A stretch of DNA of 64,000 bases from Chamaecrista fasciculata. Lineage: Eukaryota; Streptophyta; Magnoliopsida; Fabales; Fabaceae. The position numbers were made by a program, and so were the translations under genes. Below the pieces are notes generated by a model. The model searched no databases and was not told the origin of the DNA. It saw only the letters and a list, made by a program, of their open reading frames with translations. Each line of letters starts with the position of its first letter. Position 1 is the stretch's first letter. Location of the stretch: positions 190,236-254,235 of the forward strand of contig QANZ01005755.1 of NCBI GenBank assembly GCA_003254925.1, in the 5' to 3' direction. Below, in pieces: positions 24,101 to 37,100 of this stretch.

Positions 24101-27100
24101 TAGGGAGCAGAAGGATGAGTGGGTCCCACGGCGTGTTGATGTTTTTCAGAATAGAAATGCTCTGCCTCCTGATGCAGTGATTTCTGCTGGTTCTGTAAAC
24201 TCTTCATGTACTGCAGGTATGTATCATATGTTTCATGGTTCAGCAAAGTATTGTAGTCATGGAGTATTATTTATGTAGTTTTACATCATATGCCCCCTCC
24301 TAGCGGGAACCTGACAAAAGTGGCATATATTTTTTTTCATGATAGAACCTAGATACGTATCTTCTCAAGTGGTTAGTTCATTTATGCACTTGAGTCCAAG
24401 TTGGAAATAATTTTGGCTCCCTTATTAAGGCCTCTCCCAGTCCTTCTCTTTTTTTATTCTAGTATTTGGATTAGCTGTCTGCATATTTTGTTCACTTAGT
24501 TTGTTGGGAATGCTAATCTCATGTTAAACCAGTGGCTTAAACAGTTTGCATAAATGAATAAGCTAATTGAGGCATAGCAGATAATGATACTGATGGTGCG
24601 ATTTTTATCACATAAGATTTCTGCTGTGTTTTATTTTGCCTGTAGTTAGTCATTTTGTAACTAGTAATCTACAGCAGTACAACGACACCCTTAATACTCT
24701 CTTTTGAGCTAAGGTATCTATGTGACTGTGTTGTCTATTAGCAGTCAGCTAGAATTGCCCTCTTCAAAGAGCTTTTAGTTTGAAAGGTCAGTTGGTGCAA
24801 GACTTATAAGCTGCGGATTTTACAGGGTAAAGCTGAACCCTTGTCCCTGCTTTTGCACCGTGCATGAAATTGATAAACTAAAATCCTCTTCTTTGGCTGT
24901 GAAAATTTGAATTTAGTTTTTATTCAGGGAATTGTGATATTGAAAAGAAATTCTTAGCTTTTTCATGGTTTTTCCACTTGTTATATGTCATAGTTGATGT
25001 CCTTGTAGGTTTTACAGCTTCTTTAACTCATATTTTTAGGTTCCGCTCATCTTTTACTCTGCCATATTGCATTTAGAGACTTATAACTTATTGGGCATGA
25101 CACTGTCTGATGGCATACTATTAAAACTTGTCTTGATAAAACAAAAAAACTGTTTATGGTAGAGCATATTTTAGTCTCTTATTTGTCTATCAAATTGTAG
25201 TATATGGGTGCCTGATAAGTTACTCAGCAAAAGCAAAAAAACCAAATGTTTGTCCCTGGAACAATCCTTAATAATATATTTATAATTTGTTATGTAGATT
25301 TAATATTTCATAGAATGGTTTTTGTATTTAGTTCCAAAGTTTATCTGCTTATCAGGTGGAGGACAGTTGTATATGTGGGGTAAAATAAAGAATTCTGGTG
25401 ACGACTGGATGTATCCTAAGCCTTTAATGGATTTAAGGTTGTGCTCTTCTCCATGATTTTTATCATTCTTGTGTGGTACTTCTGATCCAAATTCTCCATA
25501 ATTGTTTAATTAACCCTTGTGGTCTGTGTTGAATAGTGGTTGGAATATAAGATGCATGGATTCAGGCAATATGCACCATTTTGTTGGGGCTGATTCCTCG
25601 TGCATAAGTTGGGGCCATGCTCAGTACGGAGAGCTGGGATATGGACCTAATGGACAGAAGTATGTGCATTCAATGTATATCCTTTTTTCCTTTTCTTTTT
25701 TTTCTCCTGAAATTTGTTATCAATTTATTTTTTTTCTCCTGTTTGTACTGGCTCGTTAGGTCTTCAGCTATACCTAAGAAGGTGGATATTCTCGAGGGCA
25801 TGCATGTTATAAGGTAAGTATCTGTTCTTCCCCGTTTGTGTTTACCCCAAATTCTCTGACCCGCTTTGAAAGTCACTATTTAAGTTCTTCAATCTCTGTT
25901 TAAGAAGTTCTAATGTTTAGTTTAGGATGTCTTTGAGAAATTATTGTTGATGCAAGAGCTTCATTACAAATAAAGTGATGGCCTTATAATGAAATAAAAT
26001 TCTTATTTAAAGCAAAATGAGACTTACATGGACATACGGAATAGGCGAGTACTTGGTACATTCTTAGTATTTTTGTATTCTTTTTGCGAAACTTTAGGAT
26101 ATAATTATGACACTTTTAATCTTGAAACAGTGTTGCTTGTGGTATGGGTCATTCCATGGTTATTGTGGATAAAACAGATGTTGATGAACGACTTGACCAG
26201 GTAATTCTCACGACTATATGCATGTTATCGCAGATGTCTATAGTTAACTTGGCAAAGGCCATTATTGGACAGAGCTTTTAACTTTCTGTTGTGTGCATAA
26301 TTATTCTTTTTTAGATTATGAATGAAAAAGAACAAATATACATTTATTGATGTTTTTTTTAGGAATGATTGATCATGTGAATTATGTAGTCTTGAATTAT
26401 TTTTGTGTTGATTGTAAGATCCTTCGTTTTCTATTCCTCTTCAATTTAAATACACTTAGAATAACAAAAGCCCTGAAGGTTGTTAGGTCCTCTGCATTGG
26501 TCGTTGCTGTGTAGTTACTTTTTCTGTAGTTTCTTATATCTATTTATTTCTTTGGCATTCTGCTTATTATACAAACTGACACTGTCTTATTTTATCTACC
26601 GCAGCTTGATATATATGATGGCAAAGCTTCTGTTGAAGGTATGTTGATTATAATATTTCAAATTCAGTAAACTTGTATTGGTATACAAACCTGAGAATTA
26701 TTACTAAACTATCCTTATTTGGCGTTTTGAAAGGCTCTTCAAATCTTAAAACCTTGTATCAGTTGTATGAGCATTATAAACTGTCAATTTGAATGTGCCT
26801 TAGGGATTGAAGAACCTGTGAGCAAAACCCCGGTGACCAAGCAGACTGCCAAAAAGGGTGCAAATAGGGCTGACAATTCTAAGAAAAGGAAGAAGTCAAA
26901 AGATTTATCCGAAAGTGAAGAGGAAGAGAGTCATGAACAAAGCGACGACGGTAGTGACAAACAAGTCAATGGTGAGGCAGGGGGCAGAAGGCGACGTGGT
27001 GGAAATAATTCCGGTAAAGGTCGAGGTAAGGCATCAAAGAAATCAGCCATTGAGGGCAGAGGTTCTGGCCGTGGGCCTGGTAATAGGACCTCTAAGTCTT

Positions 27101-27144
27101 CCCAAGCTAAAACTGGTACTAGAGGAAGACCCCGAAAGTCATGA
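21145..27144 (+). CDS. RCC1-repeat protein, RCC2 type (At1g19880-like)
   Basis: Beta-propeller of RCC1 repeats. Sixteen exons: 21145-21343, 21453-21514, 21614-21681, 22082-22203, 22993-23098, 23229-23280, 23613-23730, 23814-23844, 23934-23957, 24092-24216, 25356-25437, 25537-25659, 25760-25813, 26131-26200, 26605-26638 and 26804-27144. They give 536 residues with every phase matching. Repeat signatures include GGELLFCGATCWDIIGR, WGRNEKGQLGHGD, FGWNKHGQLGSG, YGQLGHGTDNE, WGFGGYGRLGHREQKDEWVP and CGMGHSMVIVD. The GATxWDxIGR start and GFGGYGRLGHxEQKDExVPR block match animal RCC2/TD-60 rather than classical RCC1. Residues from about 430 form a long Lys/Arg/Gly/Ser tail with an acidic patch (SESEEEESHEQSDD) and an AT-hook-like RGRPRKS end, so nuclear location and nucleic-acid contact are likely. 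Intron 2 appears to use a GC donor. Exons 8 and 9 are only 31 and 24 nt. Confidence 0.93.
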
Positions 27145-29205
27145 TTTCGTTTTACCATTAAAATTGGAAATTTTGTTCTCTATACCTGGAGAAATGTATT
27201 GTGTAATTTGATTTGCTGGTGAATCTACTTGCAACTATTTCACCTTTGTTCTTTTAGTCCTGCTGATGTCTTACTTCCTAATTTTAATTGACTAGTGAGT
27301 TCACTGGTCATAACAGTCCTAGTTAAGTAAACTAGTGTTTGACATACTACCTGCAAGACTTGTATGGATAGCTCAATGTTATAAACAAGTATTAATTTCA
27401 CGGTAATTGATGTCAGGTGTCTGTCATGTAGACATGGTTGTTGGTTTGGTTGGCTAATAGAAATATACATTAATGCTATTGCCAACATTGATCATAGCCA
27501 GCAAATGAATATCTTTTTGGTTTTTATTTGGGTCGAGAAATGCTCATTTTCATGAAACAAAAATGGAGGAAGTTTTTCATTTTCTGTAACAATTGAACAT
27601 GTCAATCTTTCTCTGAAAATACTTTGCTTTAGTTAACAGATTTATAAGTGACTGGTCAGTTTTCAAAATGAAAAAACCCATTGAGGAATAGGTAATCTTC
27701 TCAAATTGACGAGAAAAGGAAACCTCCAAAATGACTGGGCCCTAGTTTGGAGAGTAGTTGCATGTTAAGCACAATTCAAAAAGAAATTTTTGACAACGGG
27801 ATTATGGTAGGAACCTCAAGGACCCGCAGAATGAAACAACTCCATTGGTTTCGTGTTATCGTGTATAAACAATAAAGCTAAATTTTATTTATCTTTTGGT
27901 AGGAAACAATTAATTTATTATATTAAGTGGAAATCAGTGGTGATTTCGCTGTCGCTAAAGTTATAGATGTCAATGTTGTAGTTGTAGAGCTGTCTGGGAT
28001 TGACGTGAATTACTACTAATTATATGAAAATAAACTTTTCAAAAACCAAAAAAAAAAAAGAAGAAAAAAGATATTTTTTAGAGGAAAAATAAAGAACATC
28101 TTGTTTGATACCATTTAGATAATAAACACAAATGGAGTGAGGGTAGGGTAGTTGCATTTACCATCGTTTGTGCAATGGCGACTATTTATAAATTAATTGT
28201 TAAAATATACACGAGTTAATAATTCAATTTCTTAATTTTTAATTTTTATTCTTTAATTTTTAGAAAATTAATATTTAATATATTTTAGCCATTTTATCTT
28301 TATAAGTTCTTAAAAAAAATGAGCTTAAAACACTAAAATGTGTTTGGATAAAGTAATTTGAGAGGAGAAATTAATTCTTGAAAATAATTGAATTTTTAAA
28401 AATTATTTCTCACATTTAATTGTCTCATCCAAACATTAAATAAGTTGTATTGTCTAACTTTTAAAAATTAAAATATATTTTCTCTAAAAAAAATTTCAAA
28501 ATATATTTTTACCGTTATATTAAATGTAGTGGGCTGATAACATCCACGACAAGACCCATACCAAATGCTGACATTTTTTCTCTTGGGACTTTGTTTCATA
28601 ATTCATACCAAACGCTGACTATACCTCCATAATGGCACGTGTGAGATATGTGAGGATTCGTTTGGTCATAAGGGATCGTCCATCCATAATTTTGTCTATT
28701 TCAATGTATACAACATTACAGCACATATATATTATATATATATTTATATATATATACTCCTCTAAACTCTAAAGTCAGTAATGAGTATTGAAATGAAAGG
28801 TTGCCAGGAAGCATGCATCATTAATATATATTCATGATGATCTAACTCCCATTTGTTGACATTATTCCATCACCACCGGTTGGACTATATATGATCCCAT
28901 ACTCTGTATTCTGCAACCTCAAATTGCATATTCACATTTTACATTTCTTTCGATACATGCCATTTGAAGATCAATATTATGCATTATTAGCTCATAATGT
29001 AAGGGCTTATTGGGACTTGCATGGTTGCTTTAATTAACTTTGTTCTATATATGTTTGTGTCACCACTTAGCAATCATTGGCTGCAGCTGCAGTACTGCAT
29101 GTGAATCGTGCCAGGTCCATATATAATCTTTCAATATATTACTCATTAGACCACACACACACACTGAACCTTTGATGCTTTTGTGCTATATATATATTAT
29201 ATTTT
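27145..29205. other. 3' flank and AT-rich spacer
   Basis: Begins with the RCC1-gene 3' UTR. A small foldback lies near 28337-28440, with 'tgtttggataaa' at the left and 'catccaaaca' at the right. TA microsatellites are at 28725-28760. No gene recognised. Confidence 0.55.
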
Positions 29206-29505
29206 TAAGTTAAAATTTCATTTTGGTCCTCAAATCTGAGGTCAATTTTATTTTAGTCTTACAATTATATTTTGTTATATTTTGACGGTTCATTTTAGTC
29301 CTAAAATATATGTGAAATTGACCTCATATTTGTGAGTATATATGTGAAAGTATATGAAAGTATAAACTAAATGATATAAACAAAATATATGTGAAAGTTT
29401 AAAAACCAAAATAGATCAAAAAATAATTTTAATTTTTAAGATCAAAGTAAAAATTGACCCATATATATAGTTTAAGGACTAAAATGACTATTTAAACTTT
29501 TCAAT
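29206..29505. repeat. Foldback of the 'ttttggtcct' type
   Basis: The left arm (29210-29320: 'aaatttcattttggtcctca', 'gaggtcaattttattttag') is complemented at the right (29400-29500: 'gatcaaagtaaaaattgacc', 'aaggactaaaatgac'). It resembles 53735-53945 and 56240-56620. Confidence 0.55.
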
Positions 29506-29555
29506 AAAGATTCAAACTTCCAATTCATCATTTTACTCTTGTTGATGTTGCCAAG

Positions 29556-29586
<31 letters not shown>

Positions 29587-30267
29587 ATTAAGAGACTAGA
29601 GACTTAGATTATGGGTACAAGATGATTAGAGTTAAAAGTTAGAAGTTAGAAATTGGAATCCCATGTGAGAAGGGGTCCACCATATTGTGAAGGGGGTTAG
29701 TATAGTTAGATCCAAATGGTGGCGAGTCATGTGGCTTGTTGTACCTAAAATGCTAGTTTGATTGCTCAAATGATTCTATTTCTATGTCAATGTGTACCCT
29801 TCTCATGATTGTGACGCTTTGCTTCCTTTGAGATGCTTATGTTACCCTCATCTCACATTTCTCTGCCAAAAGAAATTAGGACGTTTGCCTAGTGGCATCA
29901 CACAGACACACCCCTCTCTCTCTCTCTCTCCCTTTAATATTTTACTATATATGTATATGGTCTTACGAGGGATGGGGACCATTTAACCACACATGATCAC
30001 ATAACCCATCATCCAACCAATTAAAGCACAACACGATGTTTTTGTAATAAAAAGTCTTAGACCTCATCACTTTAATGTCAAGTAAAATTCATTGAGAAAG
30101 AAAGGAAAAAGAGTCAAGAGTACGATGAAGACGAATATAATAAAAATGTGTCTTGATAAAATTGTTAAAATCAAAAGTTTAAATAAATTCAGAAAAGAGT
30201 CTAAAATCAAATTGTAGACTTGGATAGTAAAATTTTAAGTCATTTTAGAAAAAAAAATTATGATGTG
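29506..30267. other. Intergenic DNA with TA and CT microsatellites
   Basis: A TA run at 29562-29588 and a CT run at 29915-29932 are visible. The 29590-29990 part is less AT-rich than its surroundings but encodes nothing I recognise. Confidence 0.5.
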
Positions 30268-31158
30268 ATCCCAATATTTAATAAGTCAAAATGCAATTTT
30301 GGTCCCTTTATTGTTTTAGATAAGTTGCAATATAGTCCTTTATCTTTTTTCTTATGATTTTGATCTTATATCTTTCTCAAAAGTTTTATTTATTAATTTC
30401 AATGATTGAATATATCTCTCATTTTAAGTTCGATTATGACAAATTTGGATTTGGGATTATCATCAAACAAAGTCAAATTATACTCCAAAAGTGGGAAGCT
30501 TGTTTCACACTAAAAAAAAAAGAAGTTAGTCATACCTCACACTAAAATCAAAAGTTTAACAAGTCCTTTTTTTTAGTTGGGAGTTGGAACCATCGATAAA
30601 TGAGATTAAATCGGAATCGAAAGTGATTCTAAAACCAAAAAGTGAAAAACAAAATATAGAAAATCACCTCCAAGTCCAATTTTAATTACTTCATTTGCTC
30701 GTTTGACTATATAACGAGCAATTGACTTTCAGAGGTCAATTTGACCTTCTTTGTTAAGTTCCAAGTGGAAAAAGAAAGGACTCATCAAGAGTAATATTTA
30801 GCTTCAAACTCATCACAATCGTACTTGAAACGAGATAGATATGATCAAGTTTGCTCGTTTGACTATAAACGAGCTACCCAACTTTTGAAACTCAATTTGA
30901 TCTTGTTTGCTAGCAGTTCTAACTGGACAAAGAAAATATTCAAGAGTAACATGTAGCTCCAAACTCATAGCAATTAAACTTGAAATGAAAGCCAGATATA
31001 ACTACATTTAGTTATTTAGTTATTGTGACTAAAGAGTAAAAATGTTAGAAAGGAAATAACATGACCAATATTACAAGAAAAAAAGGATAAAAGATTATAT
31101 TGCAACTTACCCAAAAATAAAAGACAAGATTACATTTTGGCCTATTTAATATTGTAAA
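30268..31158. mobile_element. TIR element of about 890 bp, non-coding
   Basis: Terminal inverted repeats of about 90 bp: the left (30270-30360) carries 'gtcaaaatgcaattttggtc', 'aagttgcaatatagtccttt' and 'atcttttttctta', and the right (31065-31155) carries their complements. Inside are two direct repeats about 155 bp apart (30690-30845 and 30846-31005). Each holds a 'ttgctcgtttgactata..aacgagc' inverted pair and 'caagagtaa.at.tagct.caaactcat'. No transposase is present. Long TIRs would suit a Mutator-like relic, but a 9-bp target duplication is not visible. Confidence 0.6.
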
Positions 31159-31689
31159 GACTCTTTGTTCTTAGGTACATTAATTATATTGGCCACATCT
31201 TTGAATAGCTTGTTATGCCACAATAGTTTTGCTAGTGATTGGAATTGGATGGACGAAATGAAAGAACTCCCTTGAGGCTTAGCATCTGACATTCTTTTTT
31301 TTGTTTTTAATGATAAGAAGGATGGTAGAATGAGATGGAGGATGCAATGGGGTTTTTCTTTATTATGATTAGATTTAGAGGGTATCATAATAATTCATTC
31401 TTCTTTCTTTTTTTCGGTGGCCCAATTGTATGTCTACTTTGGAAGGAGCAGTGTATGTAAGAGCCAACTCACACAAAAAGCCACACGCCACTTGCTTGCT
31501 TAAACTTTCCCAACCAAAGATAGACTAAAAGAATCTTCGTCCAAATCATGTTGCTTTTTCTTTCACCTACGCTCATATATACCTTCGAATTCGAGCAAAA
31601 CATCAAACATTTATATGTACTCACGAATCATCATCATTACATTCACAAGTTATATACCGATAATAAGCTCAATAATCAGCAGGCCTAAA
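31159..31689. other. Intergenic DNA, no gene
   Basis: No recognisable coding sequence or RNA gene. Confidence 0.5.
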
Positions 31690-32135
31690 TGGTAGAGCAT
31701 GCCCTCGATCCAGCAGACTACAAGCCCACCAGGTGGATCACTTGGGCGTAAACACCCTATACCTCACCATCAGGTGTGGACGCCCACAATTACGAGGGGT
31801 GTTGGCGCCCGCGCATCAACAAATACGGAAATATTCCCTGAATCAGTCAGGAGCCAATTAAGGATCGGTCAAGATCCTCTATCAATCAAGGCAGATCACT
31901 TTAGAATCCTTTCCCTTGATAACGCCTTGGCCATCAAGACACCTTTCACAGGAAAGGAAATTACGTAGGAGCAAAGGATCACAATCAGATCGGCCATGAT
32001 CACAATCAAACATCCAGGCATTTATGGCAAGATCACAACTGATTGCCCCCTGCCAGTATAAAAGGTTAACCTTCACACTGGAAAAAGGTACGCTCTTTAC
32101 TCAGTCAATCGCCTCACCGAATGAGGTAAGAACCA
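31690..32135 (+). mobile_element. Second promoter-like repeat, possible LTR remnant
   Basis: The layout mirrors 330-925: a GC-richer upstream part with repeated 'gatcacaat' and 'gatcggccatgatcac' motifs, a TATA box (tataaaagg, 32057-32065), a short leader, then 'accgaatgaggtaagaaccagg', which resembles 'ccggtgaactaggtaagtgccag' in the first copy. No gag, pol, PBS or partner LTR is present. The 89-codon ORF inside is not recognised and is probably chance. Confidence 0.35.
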
Positions 32136-34177
32136 GGTTCATCATATACACAAATGCATATTCTCACATACACTTCAAATATTGATACTGTTGCATCAAG
32201 TGCTTATTATATGATCAAAAATTATAATTATAAGTGATACGATCTTAATTAATCGCTTCTATGACGCTCACCCTCTTTATAGATCTCTCAATGCCAAACT
32301 TATAAATAGTTGTCTCATAATCATTTTAAAAAGTACGTATCATTGAAACTCTAATAAACTGATCTAAACGCTATTTTTTCCCCATATAAAACAAAGGTTT
32401 AGTACGTACATATTATAATACAGGACAGCAATACAACTGAAACAGAAGCACCTAAACTAACTATTAAATCAGTACAACAATTAAATCCAGGCAAAAAATA
32501 CCGTAGAAAGAAAAGGAAGCAAAACAAGAGGGCTTCTATTCTTCAACATATTTGTTGTCAACCGTGGCTTTCGAATGTCATCTTTAAGTATAAAAAGTAT
32601 TTTGTGACCAATTATTTATCTTTTAAGTATTGAAAGACCCGTAAAAAAATTATTAATCACTATTTTTCATGATGAATACTTTTGATTTATATAAAAAAAT
32701 AATAATAAATTATAACGAAGTTACCTTGGATATTGTAAAATTACACTACTCATAATATGAGATGAGAAGCCTCGCATGTGCTCCATGATTTTGTAAAATA
32801 GCAGAGAGTTCCCATGTGCTATTACGTGGCTTCCCAATACTCAAGCCACGTTTCTGTTCACGACAAAATAGCTGTCAATGTACGTAGTGGTTGCTTAACG
32901 ACACTGTCTCACAATTTCTTAATTATACAACCCATTGATTAGATTTTCTATTTACTTTACATCCTAATTAACTAATTAATTTACGTGATTGGGTAGATTT
33001 ATGGATGAGATAATACTAATGATCACCGTATCAATAGCAGACAAACATTTTGTGTGAAGATAGACAATCTTCTTTTCCTAAATAAAATATATATTATTTA
33101 AAAATAGCAAATATAAGTCCCTCAGCTCACTCACATGGGCTCCACCTTCCATTTCCTTTAGATTACAACTTCCGTCTTTATTTCATGTTTTTCCATCAAC
33201 TTTACCTTTCCATCACTAATCCATCGATTTTAACATTCCAACTTGCGACAAAATTTATTAAAGTTTTTTTTAATGACTATATATATATATATACATATAT
33301 AATCATGTATATTACTATGATTTATGATATGATAGTCTAGATAGTTGTACTTGTACATGTCACATGTGCTCTCTTCTGCGACGAAATCAATTATTAGTAT
33401 CACTCTTTCCATCTCACGCTGCTCAGCATTAAATTTAATTTATTTATTACCATTAATTAAAATTTCAGTTGCATGATAATGATACTCATAAATAAAATTT
33501 AAAGAATTCTTTAAAATGTGCCTATTCTTAAAACGCAAGAAGATAACCATCTGTCTGTCACTCAACGTTATGGATGAACTTTTCTCCAAGCCAAGACAAA
33601 TTGAACGGTGACTCTTGTCAAAACTTAAAATGAAAAGAATTAATTTACTCAATTGATATCTTTATAAAAAATAAATTGATTATCATTATCATTATATAGT
33701 GTAAGATTAAGTCCTCATATTTAAAGAATTAAATTGAAATAATTACAATCATTTAAAAAAATAATTGAGTGGATAAGATAATATGATTTTGGAATTAGGA
33801 AAAGTGGGAAGGGAAGCTAGAAAGAAAAACAAATAAATAGGATTAAAAAATTGACAGCTTTTCCTTTTTCTTTGTTTGGACAGTCAAAAAAGGGTGGTGT
33901 AAAGTCTTAACGCTGAAGAGCGAATTGGATTAGATTAGCGATTACCCGAAACTACGATGTCAGAGAGTCACAGCGGACTCCAAAGCGACGTATTTAGCTA
34001 GATTTAAGGAGAGTGTTGAGGTCCGTGTTTTAAAGCTTGCGTATGGTTTGTTACACTTATTACCATTTTCCAATGCGGTGACCGCACACACCACACTGGT
34101 CTTGTCTTTGTGCAGAAACAGAGTGTGAAAGTGTGAAGACGAACGAGGAAGAAGAAGAAGACGCAAGAGAGTGAGGG
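32136..34177. other. AT-rich spacer and IQD promoter/leader
   Basis: No gene seen until the IQD leader, which has a 'gaagaagaagaagacg' run just before the ATG at 34178. Confidence 0.55.
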
Positions 34178-37100
34178 ATGGTAAAATCTAAGTCCTGCTT
34201 CAAATTAATCACATGCGGCGGCGATGCGGCGGCCGACGGCAGCGACGACTACCACCATGTGTCTGAGGTGAGCTATCTCATTGCATCGTGGGGTTATCGT
34301 TATTTCAAACTACTACTAGGTTTTGACTTCTTCTGATCCGAGCCTGCTTCTTGTGCTAAATTGAGAAACCTGTCTATCTCACTCTCCTCTGCTTCCTGCA
34401 TTCATGGATTAATAGGTTTGAGGGATTCGGTTCATGTTTCTTCTTTTAAAAAATTTATGGGTTTTGTTTGTCCATTTTGCTGCATGAGATGTCAGCCTTT
34501 GTGCATCATCGCTACACTTTGAGGGATCATCTTGATTATTGGGGGTAAAGAAGTGATTCGGCGCTTCAAATTGTTCATGCTTTTTTTTTTTGTATTTCTA
34601 GATTTGGCATTGGAATATTGGATTGTTTTAGAAACTGGAAAGCTGCATTGCGTGTTTACCCTTTTTATTTGGCGCTATGAGCTGCCGGAGCTCGTGTATA
34701 TTAAATACTTTCGTGTTGCACTCTAGTAAATGTTGAAACACTGAGTGTAAAGGCATGAGACTTGAACATATTTCTTATGATCTTTAGAACATGAATCGTT
34801 AAGGATATGTAAGACATTTATTTATTTTCTTCACTGAGCATATAAAATTATAAATGTATCTCTTAATCGCTCTTCTGCGTTGACATCTCCATATAATATA
34901 GAAACAATTGTTTCTTAAAATTTATTTTGATCTTCCATTCCATGGTAAATAAATTAAAGTGTATCATAAAATTATACTTTGAAGAGTATGTTTGGTACGG
35001 AAAATTGACTTTTGCAGAACTGGGGGTACGGGTTGGAAACTTGGAATGGAGTGGCCATTCTTTTTTCTTTATATAATATATAGTTGGATTATTGAAATAG
35101 CATCGCATTCCTTTGTTATGTTTGAAACATATCATCAGTTCAGAAAGCTTGTAATTTTGACGACAACAAAATTGATTAGAGGGGTAAGAGCAAATCATTA
35201 TTCGTTTAGCTTGACTAGATTTTTTTTTACTTCTTATTTTCTACCAGATTAAGGATTCAAATGACAAACGTGGTTGGAGTTTCCGGAAGAGATCTGCAAG
35301 GCATCGTGTGCTCAGCAATACTGTGACAACAGAGGTCCCATCTTCTGCAATTAAGGAGAGTTCAGAATGTACTAGTATCAATTTACAACCACCAGCTGAC
35401 ACAAATGTTGCTGAAAAGAGCATCTCAACTAATATTTCTGATGAGAAACCTCAACAATTAACCTTGGAAAACTCACAATCTGATGAAAAACCTGAACATT
35501 TGTCCTTGGAAAACTTGCAATCTGATGAGAAACCTCAACAGTTATCCTTGGAAAACTCACAATCTGACGAGAAACCTCAACAATTATCCTTGGAAAACTC
35601 ACGATCTGATGAGAAACCTCAACAATTATCCTTGGAAAACTCACAATCTGATGAGAAACCTCAACAATTATCCTTGGAAAACTCACTATTATCTGAAGCA
35701 GTTGTCACTGAAACTGAGAGTAAGGTGGATGCCAATCCACCGGAGTCTGTTGTTATTACCATCCAGGTTTCCGTCAGAGGCTTCTTGGTATGTTTTCATT
35801 TTGATTTTCCTATTCTAGAACCTCATAAGTGAGTGATGACTTTAACAGCTTAATTGCATATATCTTTCCCTTTCTGGGTTTCTTTTAGGCTAAGAGATCT
35901 CTGATAAAGCTTAGGAATGTAGTGAAGTTGCAAGCCGCTGTTCGTGGGCACTTGGTTAGAAGCCATGCCAAAGGAACGCTGCGTTGTGTTCAAGCTATAG
36001 TTAAAATACAGGTCCTTGTGCGAGCTCGTCGTGCTCAGCAGTTACATCAAATTAAGCATGGCAAAAATGATGGCTTTGAAATTTTGGTAAGGCTATTTAA
36101 AATAGCTGATTAACTGATATACCTCATTTGCTGGTTCTATCAGTTAAATTACTTGGTTGATAGCCACTAGTTTCCTGCTAACCATCATTCCTTGGATGTT
36201 TTATGCTTGTGTTGTATTATCATTATAATGATTCAATAGATTCTTGACTTTTGATTGTCCAACAGACAATTAATCATCATTCTGCTTTAGGAGTGGAAAT
36301 TTCACTTGTATGTTTAAGCTCTGAAGTTTTACTAATGTCTTCCTTATTAGTTTTGACTTTGATTTGCTGTCTCTTTCCCATGAGCAATCTGAGACCGATT
36401 CAGTATTACTATGATAAGACGAAGCGTACAATTGAATATGTTTAGTTCTGAAAGTCTGAGTCATAAAACTACTATGATAAGACGGATTCAGTTTTGTTTA
36501 TCAGCACTCAGCTTCTATTGCTTGAGGTTATTATATTTACGTAATTGAGGAGATCCATTATTAGATCTGTATTGTAGACTAGTAATATGCTTCAAGTCTG
36601 CTCTGAGTGTGACCATTCTTTTCTATGGTTTAGGATAATGGAAATCACATGAACAAGTCAAATTTGAAGAGCACTTCCATAGAGAAGTTGCTTAGCAATA
36701 GCTTTGCTCGTCAGGTATTTGTCCAAGCTTGATTGCATCATGTTTGTTGTCATATTTATTTCTCCCTACTTATTTTCCTCTCTCTTTTCTACCTTAAAGC
36801 TTCTGGAATCCACACTGAAAAACAAACCAGTCCATGTCAAATGTGATCCTGCTAAAGCTGATTCTGCTTGGAAATGGTTGGAGAGATGGATGTCTGTCAT
36901 CTCATTGGACTCTGCAGACTTTGAAAGAACTAGTTCAATGGTGGAGCAATCAGTTCACAGCAATTATTGCACTTCTGTGTCTCAAGTGGAATCAGGTATT
37001 GAGACTGATGTTTTTTGTCAGTCAGCTGACTCAGAATTCACTGTTGAGGATTCTGTCGCACCTTTGGAGGATGACAAGAAGGTGACTTCTCATGATACTG

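Noticed and set aside
27240..27488. 82-codon minus-strand ORF downstream of the RCC2-like gene
   Set aside because: No known similarity; it lies in the 3' flank and probably occurs by chance.
28700..29160. Possible microRNA precursor in the spacer
   Set aside because: I looked for the mature sequences of the common conserved plant miRNAs on both strands and found none. The TA-rich palindromes here are microsatellites.
35429..35686. 85-codon antisense repeat ORF
   Set aside because: Shadow of the 42-bp coding repeat of the IQD gene, whose sense frame is part of a complete six-exon model.
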